Shown here in pieces: positions 33,501 to 41,847 of a stretch of DNA of 64,000 nt (positions within the stretch are counted from its first letter, which is position 1; each line of letters starts with the position of its first letter). Origin of the DNA: Modestobacter muralis (GTDB taxonomy: Bacteria > Actinomycetota > Actinomycetes > Mycobacteriales > Geodermatophilaceae). Made by a program: the position numbers and the translations under genes. The stretch is from NCBI RefSeq assembly GCF_010682105.1, contig NZ_JAAGWH010000049.1:186001-250000 (forward strand), in the 5' to 3' direction. The notes under the pieces are model-generated. The model was not told the origin of the DNA. It did not search any database and saw nothing but the letters and a program-made list of their open reading frames with translations.

Positions 33501-33940
33501 TCGGCCAGGGCCGGGTCCGTGTCGGGGTGCTCGGCGAGCGCGGCCAGCCGCGTGCGCACCCGGGCATTGAGCTCGCTGGCGGCCTTGCGGGTGAAGGTCA
33601 GACCCAGCACCGCCTCCGGGGCGACCAGCTGGTTGGCCACCAGCCAGGCGACCCGGGCGGCCATCGTCTCGGTCTTGCCCGAGCCCGCACCGGCGACGAC
33701 CACCAGCGGGCGGTCGACCGGGGCCGCCACGACACCGGCCTGCTCCGGGGACGGCTCGTGGCCCACGCCGCAGCGGTGGGCGACCTCGGCCGGGCTGAGC
33801 AGCCGCTGCGCCTGGGGCACCGCGACCGGCTGCATCCCCGGCAGCAGGAGGACCTCGTCCTGCCCTCCGCTCGCGAGCTCGCGAGGGAACCCGGGACGAG
33901 GCCGAGGAGTCGGAAAGAGGCCCTCGTCGCCGAGACTCAC
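30557..33940 (-). CDS. adnB: AdnB-like helicase-nuclease subunit
   Basis: An 1127-aa UvrD-type SF1 helicase fused to a C-terminal RecB-like nuclease. Walker A is AGAGSGKT at 83-90, motif II is in VVLLDEYQDTSV, motif III in GDPRQSIYGWRG, and RLGYVAVTRAKHLLL is motif VI. The nuclease motif is FEVIDWKTG near the C-terminus. In mycobacteria AdnAB resects double-strand breaks and AdnB supplies the lead motor. The frame continues to 35209, but the true start is GTG 33940, which overlaps the adnA stop by 4 nt. This order (AdnA first) matches Rv3202c-Rv3201c. No RecBCD is seen. Confidence 0.9.
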   Translation of the reverse strand: MSLGDEGLFPTPRPRPGFPRELASGGQDEVLLLPGMQPVAVPQAQRLLSPAEVAHRCGVGHEPSPEQAGVVAAPVDRPLVVVAGAGSGKTETMAARVAWLVANQLVAPEAVLGLTFTRKAASELNARVRTRLAALAEHPDTDPALAERLAVAAPTVATYHGYAASIVAEHGLRIGVEPGSGVLGPAMCWGQAATAVASHTGDMSDVALGLVTTTEDVLQLAAELGEHDITPAALREWTARFESQLRGYPDAGRKKGPYADVLKMVVRQRARVALLPMVEAFAARKRAAGAIDYADQVSLAARVAVTSAEVGRRERARWRVVLLDEYQDTSVGQLRMLEALFGGPGGHPVLAVGDPRQSIYGWRGASAGTIERFDRTFPGTPERPAERLTLSTSWRNDRAVLTMANAVAGMLPAPVVPLPDLQAAPVAGPGSVHIGLHDTVAEETQALADRFEQAWKGTGEAAARPTMAVLVRRRAQLPGIAAALRERGLPVEVVGLGGLLDVPEVSDVVATLRVLVDPSAGDALGRLLTGARWRIGPRDLAALEARSRALVRERSTSPEPVEDATPPEPGAPAAPTPPRERGSIIEALDDLGRAEAYSTEGHRRLRRLANELTALRSRLGESLPDLVDEVVRSLGLETELASHPDVTPGGARTHLDALHEVAAEFSELAELPSLPAFLGYLADAEVRERGLEPGEVAVNPEAVQLLTGHSAKGLEWDVVAVPGMTVGQFPAKGDASDSWIRDPGAVPVDLRATDRAELPQLRLPVPGSGDQAAVRDALEEYVEEWKDFGLAEEIRLGYVAVTRAKHLLLCSGSWWRDGKTACGPSALLLALKDACDDGAGVVDAWAPPPEDDAENPALAEWPVGVWPVDPLSSGRRRALTAAAELVAVTEPHPLTADALGATDDPLVADWIRDADLLLRERAEHSRGTVDVPLPSHLSVSALVALRRDPAELARRLRRPMPAAPAPLARRGTAFHAWLEERFGVSRLIDLDELPGSGDAAAAPDAALTALQQAFLASEWADRQPVDVEAPFETPLGPLTLRGRIDAVYATPDGGFEVIDWKTGPVPGAAELAAAGVQLAAYRLGWSRLTGVPVERVSAGFHHVAANRTLRPVDLLDEAGILALVTGA

Positions 33941-36900
33941 CTGGTCACCTGCCGGCCGGACTCCTGCATCGGGCAGCTGCGGCGGAAGGAGCAGCGCTCG
34001 CAGTCGGTGTCGGTGCGGGCGGCGAACTCCGCGCCGCCCATCCCCTCGCCCACGGTGGCGATGAGCTCGCCGGCCCAGGTCTCCCGGGCGTCGACGTCGG
34101 CGGGCAGTGGCGCCTGCACGTGCTCCTTGGCCGCCTTCTGCGAGCCGCCGACCTGCAGCAGCGCCGCGCCACCGGTGGTGCGGCCGTGGCCGGCGAACGC
34201 GCCCTCGGCGACGGCGACCTGGTAGGCGGCCAGCTGTCCGTGCTCCTCGACGTCCCGCGGCGCGGTCTTGCCGGTCTTGAGGTCGACCACCACCAGCCGT
34301 CCGTTGCCGTCGCGCTCCAGCCGGTCGACCTGGCCGCGCAGCCGGGTGCGGCCGACGGTGACGTCGAAGTCCTCCTCGGCGGCGACCAGCTCGCGGTCGC
34401 CCCGGGCGTGCCAGGCCAGGAACTTCGTGAGCATCTCCTGGGCCCGCTCGCGCTGACGCTGGTCGAACCAGCCCGGCCCCAGGTCGAGCCCGTCGAGCTC
34501 TGCGTCGAGGACGGCGGGGGCGTCGGCGGGCGGCAGGCCCTCGGCGACCTGCTGGGCCACGTCGTGCACCGCCGACCCGACGGTGCGGGTGGCCTCGGGG
34601 GCGGCCTCCGCGCCGACCGCGCCGAGCACCCACCGCAGCGGGCAGCGCTGGAACGTGTCGATCGCCGACGGGCGCACCGGCACGACCTCGGCCGGGTCGA
34701 CCAGCGGCGCGTCGTCGGACAGCGGCGCCAGACCCCACCAGCTCGACGGGGAGGCACCGGGCACCCGCTCCTCGCCCAGCCGGCGCAGCACCGCAGCCGC
34801 GCTCGAGCGGCGGGCCGGGTCGGTGTGCGGGTCGGTGAGGTGGCGGCGCAGCTCGGCCACCAGCGCGGACAGGGTCAGCTGCCGGGGCAGCGGGGTGTGC
34901 GGCCGGATGCCGTCGGCGTCGGCCGGGGGCTGGGCGATGAGGTCGAGGAACCGGGAGGCGGTCGCGCCCGCGTCGCCGCCCTCCAGCGAGCCGTCGACGG
35001 CGGTGACCAGCATCCGACGTCGGGCGCGGGTGCAGGCGACGTAGAACAGCCGCCGCTCCTCCGCCAGCGCCAGGGTGCGGTGGTCGAGGGTGGCCGGGTC
35101 GGTGCCGTTCGCCGCGTCGACCAGGTCCTCGGCGCCCAGCAGGCTGGCCCGGCTGCGCAGGTCGGGCCAGACGCCCTCCTGCACCCCGGCAACGCAGACG
35201 AGGTCCCACTCCAGGCCCTTGGCCGCGTGCGCGGTCAGCAGCCGGACGGTCTGCTCGCCCTGGCCGCGCGCCGCACCGCTGTCACCGGGCAGCTCCTGGG
35301 CCGACAGGTGCTCGACGAAGGCGGCCACCGTGGCGTGCGGCAGCCGGTCGACGAACCCGGCCGCGGCGTCGAACAGCGAGACGACGGCGTCGAGGTCGCG
35401 GTCGGCGACGGCACCGGTGGGCCCGCCGGCCGCGCTGGCCCGCGCCCAGCGGTTGGCCAGTCCGCTGGCCTGCCACATCGCCCAGAGCACGTCCTCGGCG
35501 CTGCCGTCGGCCAGCAGCGACAGCCGGCCCGCGGTGAGCACCCGGGCCACCCGCAGCGCCGCGCGGGCCAGGTGCTCGGGCAGCGCGTCGAGCAGCGTCG
35601 CGTCGTCGAGCACCGCGGCCAGCGGGGCGCCGCGGAGCGCGGAGTCCTCACCGCGCACCGCCATCGCCCGCCGCACGGCCCGGCGCAGCCGCCGCAGGTC
35701 CAGCACGGTGGCCCCGCCCAGCGGGGAGGCCAGCAGCGCCTCCGCGCCGGCCTCGTCCAGCCCGGCCTCGGCCGGGTGGTCGGCGGCGAACCCGCCGTCC
35801 TCGTCCGGGGCCGGGACGCCGGCGCGCGGCAGCAGGGCCGACAGCGCGGCCAGCAGCGGCTGGACGGCGGGCTGCCCGGCCAGGGCGACGTCGTCGGCGG
35901 AGACCGCGACCGGCACCCCGGCCTGGGTCAGCGCCCGGCGGACCGGGGCCAGGCTCGCCGAGGCCGACCGCACCACCACCGCCATCTCCGACCAGGGGAC
36001 CCCGTCGAGCAGGTGGGCGCGACGCATCGTGTCGGCGATGAAGGCGGCCTCCATCGACGGGGAGTCGAAGACGTGCACCTCGGCCGAGCCGGCGTCGGTG
36101 CCCGCGCCTGCCTCGAGCCGGCGGTGCTCCCACGGGCCGGGCAGCCCCTCGGCGACCCGGCGGCTGACCGCCAGCAGCTCGGGCCCCGAGCGGCGGCAGA
36201 CCCCGAGGGACAGCCGGCGGGCCGGGCGGCCGTCGCGGTGCCGGAAGCGGGTGGGGAAGTCGATGATCCCGCGGGGCTCGGCGCCGCGGAAGGCGTAGAT
36301 CGCCTGGTCGGGGTCGCCGACGACGACCAGGTCGCCGCCCCCGCCGGCCAGCAGCTCGACCAGCTCGACCTGGGCCGGGTCGGTGTCCTGGTACTCGTCG
36401 ACGAACAGCCAGCTCGCCCGCTCCCGCTCCACGCGCAGCAGCTCCGGGTCCTCGCGCAGCTCGTCGATCGCGGTGCGCACCAGCTCGGCCGGGTCGTAGC
36501 CGGAGGCCCCGCCGCGGGCGATCGTGGTGAAGTAGGAGACGTCCTGGTACTGGCGCAGGAAGGCCGCGGCGGCCTCCCAGTGCGGCAGCCCGCGCTCGCG
36601 GCCCCACGCGGCGAGGCGGTCGCTGTCGATGCCCCGCTCGGTGGCGCGCAGCAGCAGGTCGCGCAGCTCCTCGCGGAACCCGGGCATCGCCAGCGCCTCG
36701 GTCAGCTCCGCCGGCCAGCGGACCACGCCCTCCTGGTCGACGTCCCCGCGGAGCAGGTCGGCCACGACGGCGTCCTGCTCGGCCGAGGTCAGCAGCCGGG
36801 GCGCGGGCTCACCGCGCAGCACGGCCGCCCGGCGGAGCACGCCGAAGGCGTAGGAGTGGAAGGTGCGGGCGACCGGCTCCCGGATGGTGCGGCCGACCCG

Positions 36901-37182
36901 TGCGGTGATCCGGGTGCGCAGCTCGGCGGCTGCCTTGCGGCTGAAGGTGAGCACCAGCAGCCGCTCGGGGTCGATGCCGGCATCGATCCGCGCGGCGACC
37001 GCCTCGACGATCGTCGTGGTCTTGCCGGTGCCGGGCCCGGCGAGGACCAGCAGCGGCCCGCCGTGGTGGTCGACGACGGCCTGCTGGGTCGGGTCGAGCC
37101 GCGGCCGCACGACCGGCGCGACCTCCGGCTGCACCAACCGGTAGACCGGCGCCTGCTCCGCCGTCCCTGCTCCCCCACGCAC
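33937..37182 (-). CDS. adnA: AdnA-like helicase-nuclease subunit with Fe-S cluster
   Basis: A 1081-aa SF1 ATPase-nuclease. Walker A AGPGTGKT is at 48-55, motif II in WLFVDEYQDTDP, and the RecB-type nuclease motif in LVVVDLKTGKTAP. Four cysteines suitable for a [4Fe-4S] staple frame the nuclease: one in FQRCPLRW and three in DCERCSFRRSC at the C-terminus. Together with AdnB it forms the actinobacterial end-resection machine. GTG 37182 is chosen: the frame upstream to 37353 is antisense-like and overlaps the alkyltransferase-like gene. The stop codon is shared with the adnB start (GTGA). Confidence 0.9.
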   Translation of the reverse strand: MRGGAGTAEQAPVYRLVQPEVAPVVRPRLDPTQQAVVDHHGGPLLVLAGPGTGKTTTIVEAVAARIDAGIDPERLLVLTFSRKAAAELRTRITARVGRTIREPVARTFHSYAFGVLRRAAVLRGEPAPRLLTSAEQDAVVADLLRGDVDQEGVVRWPAELTEALAMPGFREELRDLLLRATERGIDSDRLAAWGRERGLPHWEAAAAFLRQYQDVSYFTTIARGGASGYDPAELVRTAIDELREDPELLRVERERASWLFVDEYQDTDPAQVELVELLAGGGGDLVVVGDPDQAIYAFRGAEPRGIIDFPTRFRHRDGRPARRLSLGVCRRSGPELLAVSRRVAEGLPGPWEHRRLEAGAGTDAGSAEVHVFDSPSMEAAFIADTMRRAHLLDGVPWSEMAVVVRSASASLAPVRRALTQAGVPVAVSADDVALAGQPAVQPLLAALSALLPRAGVPAPDEDGGFAADHPAEAGLDEAGAEALLASPLGGATVLDLRRLRRAVRRAMAVRGEDSALRGAPLAAVLDDATLLDALPEHLARAALRVARVLTAGRLSLLADGSAEDVLWAMWQASGLANRWARASAAGGPTGAVADRDLDAVVSLFDAAAGFVDRLPHATVAAFVEHLSAQELPGDSGAARGQGEQTVRLLTAHAAKGLEWDLVCVAGVQEGVWPDLRSRASLLGAEDLVDAANGTDPATLDHRTLALAEERRLFYVACTRARRRMLVTAVDGSLEGGDAGATASRFLDLIAQPPADADGIRPHTPLPRQLTLSALVAELRRHLTDPHTDPARRSSAAAVLRRLGEERVPGASPSSWWGLAPLSDDAPLVDPAEVVPVRPSAIDTFQRCPLRWVLGAVGAEAAPEATRTVGSAVHDVAQQVAEGLPPADAPAVLDAELDGLDLGPGWFDQRQRERAQEMLTKFLAWHARGDRELVAAEEDFDVTVGRTRLRGQVDRLERDGNGRLVVVDLKTGKTAPRDVEEHGQLAAYQVAVAEGAFAGHGRTTGGAALLQVGGSQKAAKEHVQAPLPADVDARETWAGELIATVGEGMGGAEFAARTDTDCERCSFRRSCPMQESGRQVTR

Positions 37183-37217
37183 GGGTCGATGAGACCACGC
37201 GGGTCCGACAGTTCCGC

Positions 37218-37529
37218 TCAGTCGGGCCAGCCGACCGCGGCCAGGTCGACCCGCTGTCCCCGCAGCGGCACGCCTTCCCCGGCCAGCAGCTCCAACTGCC
37301 GCACACGCACCGGCTCGGCCGCCGTCCCGTCGGCCCGCACCACGCGGTGCCACGGCACGGCAGCGCCACCCCCGGACAGCGCGCGGGCGACCCGGCGCGG
37401 CCCCACCCCGACCAGCCGGCCGATCGCGCCGTAGGTGCTCACCCGGCCCGGCGGGATCGCCTCGACCACGTCGTAGACGGCCTCGTCGACGTCCGCCGGA
37501 CCGTGCCCGCCCGCCGACGGCACGGTCAC
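37218..37529 (-). CDS. Alkyltransferase-like (ATL) DNA-binding protein, MGMT family
   Basis: A 103-aa single-domain homologue of O6-alkylguanine-DNA alkyltransferase. The active-site motif reads PWHRVV (P59-V64), with Trp in place of the acceptor Cys of PCHRV, the signature of ATL proteins that bind O6-alkylguanine and hand lesions to nucleotide excision repair. The helix-turn-helix part is ISTYGAIGRLVG-like (RVSTYGAIGRLVGVGPRRVARAL, in two parts). GTG 37529 is the best start. It sits 35 nt upstream of adnA on the same strand, so a DNA-repair operon is likely. Confidence 0.88.
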   Translation of the reverse strand: MTVPSAGGHGPADVDEAVYDVVEAIPPGRVSTYGAIGRLVGVGPRRVARALSGGGAAVPWHRVVRADGTAAEPVRVRQLELLAGEGVPLRGQRVDLAAVGWPD

Positions 37530-37545
37530 GGCCGAGCGGCCCGGC

Positions 37546-37601
37546 GGCCCCACTGCAGGGTCCCGAGCCGAGGGGGCGAGGCCCGGGGGGCAGTGGGGTC
37601 C
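37546..37601. terminator. GGACC-family inverted repeat
   Basis: Arms 37546-37555 and 37591-37601 pair over 10 bp with one wobble, between the ATL gene start and the stop of the upstream maleylpyruvate isomerase-like gene. The loop has GGTCCCGAGCCGAGG, similar to the other copies. Confidence 0.5.
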
Positions 37602-37605
37602 GTCG

Positions 37606-38193
37606 TCATGCGCGGCGGCCGAAGCGGGCGAGCAGGCGGGTCTGCAGGTCCGCACCGGGCGGGACGTCGACCGGGGGCTCGAAGATGCCGGGGACGCCGT
37701 CGTCGCCGAGGTGACGCTCGGCGTACCGGAAGGCAGCGGCCACCAGCTCCGGGTCGAGCTGGGTGTCCCGGCCCATCGCGTGCGCGAGGTCCCAGGCGTG
37801 CACGGTGAGGTCGGCGGTCATCTCCGCCAGGTAGTGCGCGGCGGCGGCCGGCCCGGAGTACAGGTGCACCGTGCGGTCGAGGGCCCCGTCGGCGGCCCAG
37901 GCGGTGAGCGCGGCGTCGGCGGCGGCCTCCCAGGAGCCCAGCGGGTCGCCGGCCAGCAGCTGCTCGGTGTCGGTGGGGATCCGCGCGGCGGCGTCCTCCA
38001 GCGGCTCACCGGCCAGCAGCGGCGGGACCCACAGCTGTTCGCTGGTCAGGTGCGCGACCAGGTCGGCGACGCTCCACTCGGGCAGCGCCAGGGCGTCCCA
38101 CTCGGCCGCCTCGACGGCGTCCACCCGGTCGGTGAACTGCGCCTGCGCCCGCTGGTAGTGCATCAACAGGTCGGTCCGGGAGAGCTCGGGCAT
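37606..38193 (-). CDS. TIGR03086-type metal-binding protein (DinB/maleylpyruvate isomerase-like)
   Basis: A 195-aa four-helix DinB-fold protein. The metal-binding pattern starts with LPEWSVADLVAHLTSEQLW (H near residue 54) and ends in DLTVHAWDLAHAMG (two further His), as in mycothiol-dependent maleylpyruvate isomerases and TIGR03086 proteins. The physiological reaction is unknown; a thiol-transferase role using mycothiol is inferred. ATG 38193 is chosen because the GTG at 38211 lies in the base of a perfect terminator stem. A TCTACT element 6 nt upstream may be its -10 box. Confidence 0.8.
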   Translation of the reverse strand: MPELSRTDLLMHYQRAQAQFTDRVDAVEAAEWDALALPEWSVADLVAHLTSEQLWVPPLLAGEPLEDAAARIPTDTEQLLAGDPLGSWEAAADAALTAWAADGALDRTVHLYSGPAAAAHYLAEMTADLTVHAWDLAHAMGRDTQLDPELVAAAFRYAERHLGDDGVPGIFEPPVDVPPGADLQTRLLARFGRRA

Positions 38194-38210
38194 GCGCCCA
38201 GTAGACCGCA

Positions 38211-38244
38211 CGAGGGCCCCACTCCGGCTGGAGTGGGGCCCTCG
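38211..38244. terminator. Strong hairpin between moeZ and the DinB-like gene
   Basis: A perfect 15-bp stem (38211-38225 and 38230-38244) with a GGCT loop, GC-rich with no long U tract. Confidence 0.75.
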
Positions 38245-38267
38245 TCACCGACCCGTCACGGGACGAA

Positions 38268-38324
38268 GGACCCCGTCCCACCCCACGACACGCTGCGCGC
38301 GCCGCGGGGCCCTGGGACGGGGCC
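38268..38324. terminator. GGACCCC-family inverted repeat downstream of moeZ
   Basis: Arms 38268-38280 and 38313-38324 pair over 12 bp with one wobble, ending 6 nt from the moeZ stop. Here AAGGACCCC is on the far side of the hairpin relative to moeZ. With 38211-38244 it makes a double terminator. Confidence 0.6.
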
Positions 38325-38330
38325 GATCGG

Positions 38331-39491
38331 TCAATAGGTGGGCAGTGCCTTGTCGATGCGCGTGGCCCACGCGGTGACGCCGCCCTGGACGTGCACGGCG
38401 TCCTTGAAGCCGGCGGCCTTGACCGCGGCCAGCGCCTCGGCCGAGCGCACACCCGTCTTGCAGTGCAGCACGATCGGTCGGTCGTTGGGCAGCTGGGACA
38501 GTGCCCGCCCGGAGAGGATCTCGTCCTTGGGGATCAGCCGTGCACCCGGGATGGAGACGATCTCGAACTCGTTGGGCTCCCGGACGTCGATCAGCTCGAA
38601 GTCCTTGCCGGCGTCCATCATGTCCTTGAGCTCGTCGACGGTGATCGTCGAGCCGGCGGCGGCGAGCTGGGCCTCCTCGGACACGACACCGCAGAACGCG
38701 TCGTAGTCGATCAAGCCGGTGATCGGCTCACCCTCGGGGTCGCGGCGCACCTTGATCTCGCGGAACGTCATCTCGAGGGCGTCGTAGACCATCAGCCGGC
38801 CGAGCAGCGTCTCGCCGATGCCGGTGATGAGCTTGACCGCCTCGGTGGCCTGGATCGCGCCGACGGTCGCGCACAGCACGCCCAGGACACCGCCCTCGGC
38901 GCAGGAGGGGACCATGCCGGGCGGCGGCGGGACCGGGTAGAGGTCGCGGTAGTTCGGCCCGTGCTCGTTCCAGAAGACCGACACCTGGCCGTCGAACCGG
39001 TAGATCGAGCCCCACACGTACGGCTTGTTCAGCAGCACGGCGGCGTCGTTGACCAGGTAGCGGGTGGCGAAGTTGTCGGTGCCGTCGACGATCAGGTCGT
39101 ACTCGCGGAAGATGTCGAGCACGTTCTCGCTGTCGAGCCGGGTCTCGTGCAGCCGGACGTCGACGTTGGGGTTGATCTCCTTGATCGAGTCCCGCGCGCT
39201 CTCGGCCTTCGACCGGCCCACGTCGGACTGGCCGTGGATGATCTGGCGCTGCAGGTTGGACTCGTCGACGGTGTCGAACTCGACGATGCCCAGGGTGCCC
39301 ACACCGGCCGCGGCCAGGTACATGAGCACGGGCGAACCGAGTCCGCCGGCGCCGACGGCGAGCACCTTCGCGTTCTTCAGGCGCTTCTGCCCGTCCATCC
39401 CGACGTCGGGGATGATCAGGTGGCGGCTGTAGCGGCGGACCTCGTCGATCGACAGGTCCGCGGCGGGCTCCACCAGGGGTGGCAACTGCAC
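38331..39491 (-). CDS. moeZ: Adenylyltransferase/sulfurtransferase MoeZ
   Basis: A 386-aa fusion of a MoeB/ThiF E1-like domain and a rhodanese domain. The ATP loop GAGGLG is at 47-52, NLQRQIIH supplies the arginine finger, and a zinc-type region includes PSCAEGG. The C-terminal rhodanese has its persulfide Cys344 in VLHCKTGVRS. MoeZ adenylates and sulfurates small carrier proteins for molybdopterin, CysO-dependent cysteine and thiamine-type pathways. GTG 39491 is supported by GAGGAG about 7 nt upstream. Same position as Rv3206c. Two hairpins follow the stop. Confidence 0.95.
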   Translation of the reverse strand: MQLPPLVEPAADLSIDEVRRYSRHLIIPDVGMDGQKRLKNAKVLAVGAGGLGSPVLMYLAAAGVGTLGIVEFDTVDESNLQRQIIHGQSDVGRSKAESARDSIKEINPNVDVRLHETRLDSENVLDIFREYDLIVDGTDNFATRYLVNDAAVLLNKPYVWGSIYRFDGQVSVFWNEHGPNYRDLYPVPPPPGMVPSCAEGGVLGVLCATVGAIQATEAVKLITGIGETLLGRLMVYDALEMTFREIKVRRDPEGEPITGLIDYDAFCGVVSEEAQLAAAGSTITVDELKDMMDAGKDFELIDVREPNEFEIVSIPGARLIPKDEILSGRALSQLPNDRPIVLHCKTGVRSAEALAAVKAAGFKDAVHVQGGVTAWATRIDKALPTY

Positions 39492-39648
39492 GGGGCGCTC
39501 CTCACACTGCTGCGGTGACAGGGCTGACCGGCTCCAGAGGCCGGGGTCCTGGACTGCGCAACAGCGTGACACGTCGCCGTGATTCCCCGGCGTCGACGGT
39601 CAGCGGCGATCGCCGCACCGACGTCCTCGACCTGCCCCCGGTGCGCGG

Positions 39649-40689
39649 TCAGCCCTGCGGGTACGGCCAGGCGTTCTTCGCGCACCCCTGCAGCCCCAGG
39701 GTCTGCTGCTGCATCACCGGGGCGAGCTGGCCGGGACCCGGGCACTGCTCGTGGTCGTTGCCCAGCGCGTGCCCGACCTCGTGGTTGACCACGTACTGCC
39801 GGTAGGTGGCGATGTCGCCGTCGTAGTCGGGGACGGCGGTCTCCCACCGGGCCAGGTTGATGACGGCCCGCTCGCCGTACCGGCAGGACGTGTAGCCGCC
39901 GGTGCCCACGCCCGGGCAGTAGACCTCCATGCTGCCGGGGCTGACCAGGCTGACCCGGAAGTCGTAGTCGCCGGACGCCGCCTCGGCCGCACCGACCCGC
40001 TGCACGGACAGCCGCCCACCCGCGCCCCACGACCGGCCGTCGCCCAGCGTGGCGGTGACCGCCTCGGCGAACTCCGCGCCGTCGACGCCGATGCCGTCCT
40101 CGACCTCCACGACGAAGCGCTCCAGCGGGCCGGTGCCGAGGACGGCGGAGCTGCCGTCGACGACGCTCACGGTGCCGGCGCCCTGCTCGACGTAGCCGGC
40201 CGGCGCCGGCGGCGGCAGCGCGGACGGCGACCCCTCCCCCTCCGCGTCGGGCACCGGGGCCTCGGCGCTGGTCCCGGGCCCGGCCGACGGCGAGGCGGCG
40301 GCCGTGGGGGCGGCCGCCGGTGCCGCGGCGCCCGGGTCCCCACCGCGGGTGCCGACCACGTCGACCAGGGCGATCACCGTGGCCACGACCAGGAACGGAA
40401 GGGCGTAGGCGCGCCAGCCGTGGCGGCGGACGAACCGGCGCAGCCGGCTCCCGGCGGGGCCAGCCGGCCCGCGGCGCACCGGGGCGGGCGCCGGGCGGAC
40501 GGGGTCGCGGCGGGCGACGAGCGGCCCGCGCACGACCGGGTCGTCCCAACGGCGGTCCCCCGGCGACGGGGTCCAGGGCTGCCGGCCCGCACCGTCGGCC
40601 GGACGTGGGCCGGGGCCGGGACGCTGGCCGGCTCCCCGGTCGGCGCGCGGCCCGGAGCTGGTCACGACCGCAAGGCTCTCACGGGTCAC
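39649..40689 (-). CDS. DUF3152 membrane-anchored zincin
   Basis: A 346-aa protein resembling Rv3207c. A disordered, Arg/Pro/Gly-rich cytosolic N-terminus (1-90) precedes one membrane helix (about 94-113), a low-complexity Ala/Pro/Ser stretch, then an exported domain. The domain ends with VVNHEVGHALGNDHEQC: H303, E304, H307 and H313 form an extended HExxHxxxxxH zinc site. Four cysteines (YCPGVG, SCRYG, EQCPG, QGCAK) may pair in disulfides. It is probably a cell-envelope metalloprotease of unknown substrate. It lies 157 nt downstream of moeZ in the reverse sense (upstream of it in coordinates) and on the same strand. Confidence 0.83.
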   Translation of the reverse strand: MTRESLAVVTSSGPRADRGAGQRPGPGPRPADGAGRQPWTPSPGDRRWDDPVVRGPLVARRDPVRPAPAPVRRGPAGPAGSRLRRFVRRHGWRAYALPFLVVATVIALVDVVGTRGGDPGAAAPAAAPTAAASPSAGPGTSAEAPVPDAEGEGSPSALPPPAPAGYVEQGAGTVSVVDGSSAVLGTGPLERFVVEVEDGIGVDGAEFAEAVTATLGDGRSWGAGGRLSVQRVGAAEAASGDYDFRVSLVSPGSMEVYCPGVGTGGYTSCRYGERAVINLARWETAVPDYDGDIATYRQYVVNHEVGHALGNDHEQCPGPGQLAPVMQQQTLGLQGCAKNAWPYPQG

Positions 40690-40728
40690 CCGCCCCGCGG
40701 CAGACCTGCGGGAGGACGTGCCCTGCGC

Positions 40729-41775
40729 TCAGGCCTGCCCGGCGACCGACCGGACGGCGTGGTCCGGTGCCCGCCGTGCGGCGACGTCCTCGGCCAGGGC
40801 CAGGACCGCCCGGGCGGTCGGCTCGGGGGCCTCCAGCATCGCCAGGTGCCCGACGCCGGCCTGCACCTGCAACCGCGAGTCGGGTACGACGGCGGCCAGC
40901 CGCGGGGCGAGCCGGGGGTCGACCAGCCGGTCCCGGTCGCCCCAGACGACCAGGGTGGGCGCCTGGACCGAGCGTGCCGTCCGCCAGGCGTTGGCCCGGC
41001 CGACCCGCAGGTAGGAGGTCATCAGCCCACGCAGGCTGCGGGTCAGCGCCTGCCCCGACCAGGGCTGCGCGTCCCGGCGTCGGGCCTCCTCGACCGCCTC
41101 GGCGACCCGCTCGGGCGGCACCCGGGTCGGGTCGCCGAAGCACGTCTGCAGCAGCCCCCGCACGCGCTGCTCGGGGCTGATCGTGGCCAGCCGGCGCGAG
41201 GCCAGCGCCGGGACGCCGGGCAGCAGGACCAGCGCGACCGCCCGGTCCAGCGCGGCCGGCACCCGGTAGACCGGCATCGCCGCGGAGATGAGGGTGAGGG
41301 TGGCGACGAGGTCGGGGCGGCGTGCGGCCACGAGCACGGTCACCAGCCCACCGAGGGAGTTGCCCGCCAGGTGCACCGGCTCCCCCTGGCCGGGTCCGGG
41401 GCGGGCGACGATCCACTCGAGGACGTCGACGACGGCCTGCACGTGCCCCTGGACCGAGTAGCGGCGCGGTGGCGCGGACTGGCCGAAGCCGGGCAGGTCC
41501 AGGGCCCAGCCGTCGAAGCGGACGGCGAGCAGGCCGGCGAAGTCGGTCCAGTTGGTGGCGGCGCCGCCCAGGCCGTGCACGTACAGCGCCCGTTCCCGTG
41601 GGGCGTCGGCCGGCGGGCCGTCGTCCGGGGCGCCCTCGGCCGGGACCGGGCCGCGCCAGGGCGTGTGCCGGACGAAGACCTCGCCGTCGGTGACCGGCAC
41701 CATCGCGCCGGGCCAGGGCGGGAGGTGGCCGCCGGGCCGGTGCAGCGGGACGTCGGACAGCCGGGCGTCGGTCAC
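40729..41775 (-). CDS. Alpha/beta hydrolase
   Basis: A 348-aa serine hydrolase. YVHGLGGAATNW provides the oxyanion region, the nucleophile is Ser in LAGNSLGGLV, the acid is in VVWGDRDRLVDP and the His in AGVGHLAMLEAPE. It resembles lipases/esterases of the lipV/proline iminopeptidase-like group; substrate unknown. GTG 41775 is selected from a much longer open frame: TACCGT at 41783-41788 is a -10 box 7 nt upstream, and the TetR gene begins divergently 72 bp away. The tight divergent layout suggests the TetR protein could regulate this gene. Confidence 0.87.
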   Translation of the reverse strand: MTDARLSDVPLHRPGGHLPPWPGAMVPVTDGEVFVRHTPWRGPVPAEGAPDDGPPADAPRERALYVHGLGGAATNWTDFAGLLAVRFDGWALDLPGFGQSAPPRRYSVQGHVQAVVDVLEWIVARPGPGQGEPVHLAGNSLGGLVTVLVAARRPDLVATLTLISAAMPVYRVPAALDRAVALVLLPGVPALASRRLATISPEQRVRGLLQTCFGDPTRVPPERVAEAVEEARRRDAQPWSGQALTRSLRGLMTSYLRVGRANAWRTARSVQAPTLVVWGDRDRLVDPRLAPRLAAVVPDSRLQVQAGVGHLAMLEAPEPTARAVLALAEDVAARRAPDHAVRSVAGQA

Positions 41776-41847
41776 GCCGCCGACGGTAGAACACCTCACC
41801 GCTGCGCGGCCCGAGACCGAGGGCCCGCCGGTAGCATCTCGCTCGCC

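Noticed and set aside
30557-35209. Single 1550-codon helicase frame
   Set aside because: The part beyond 33940 overlaps adnA in another frame and has no domain content; the GTGA junction at 33937-33940 gives two proper genes.
37606-38211. Start at GTG 38211 for the DinB-like gene
   Set aside because: That codon is in the base of a perfect 15-bp terminator stem; ATG 38193 gives a normal N-terminus.
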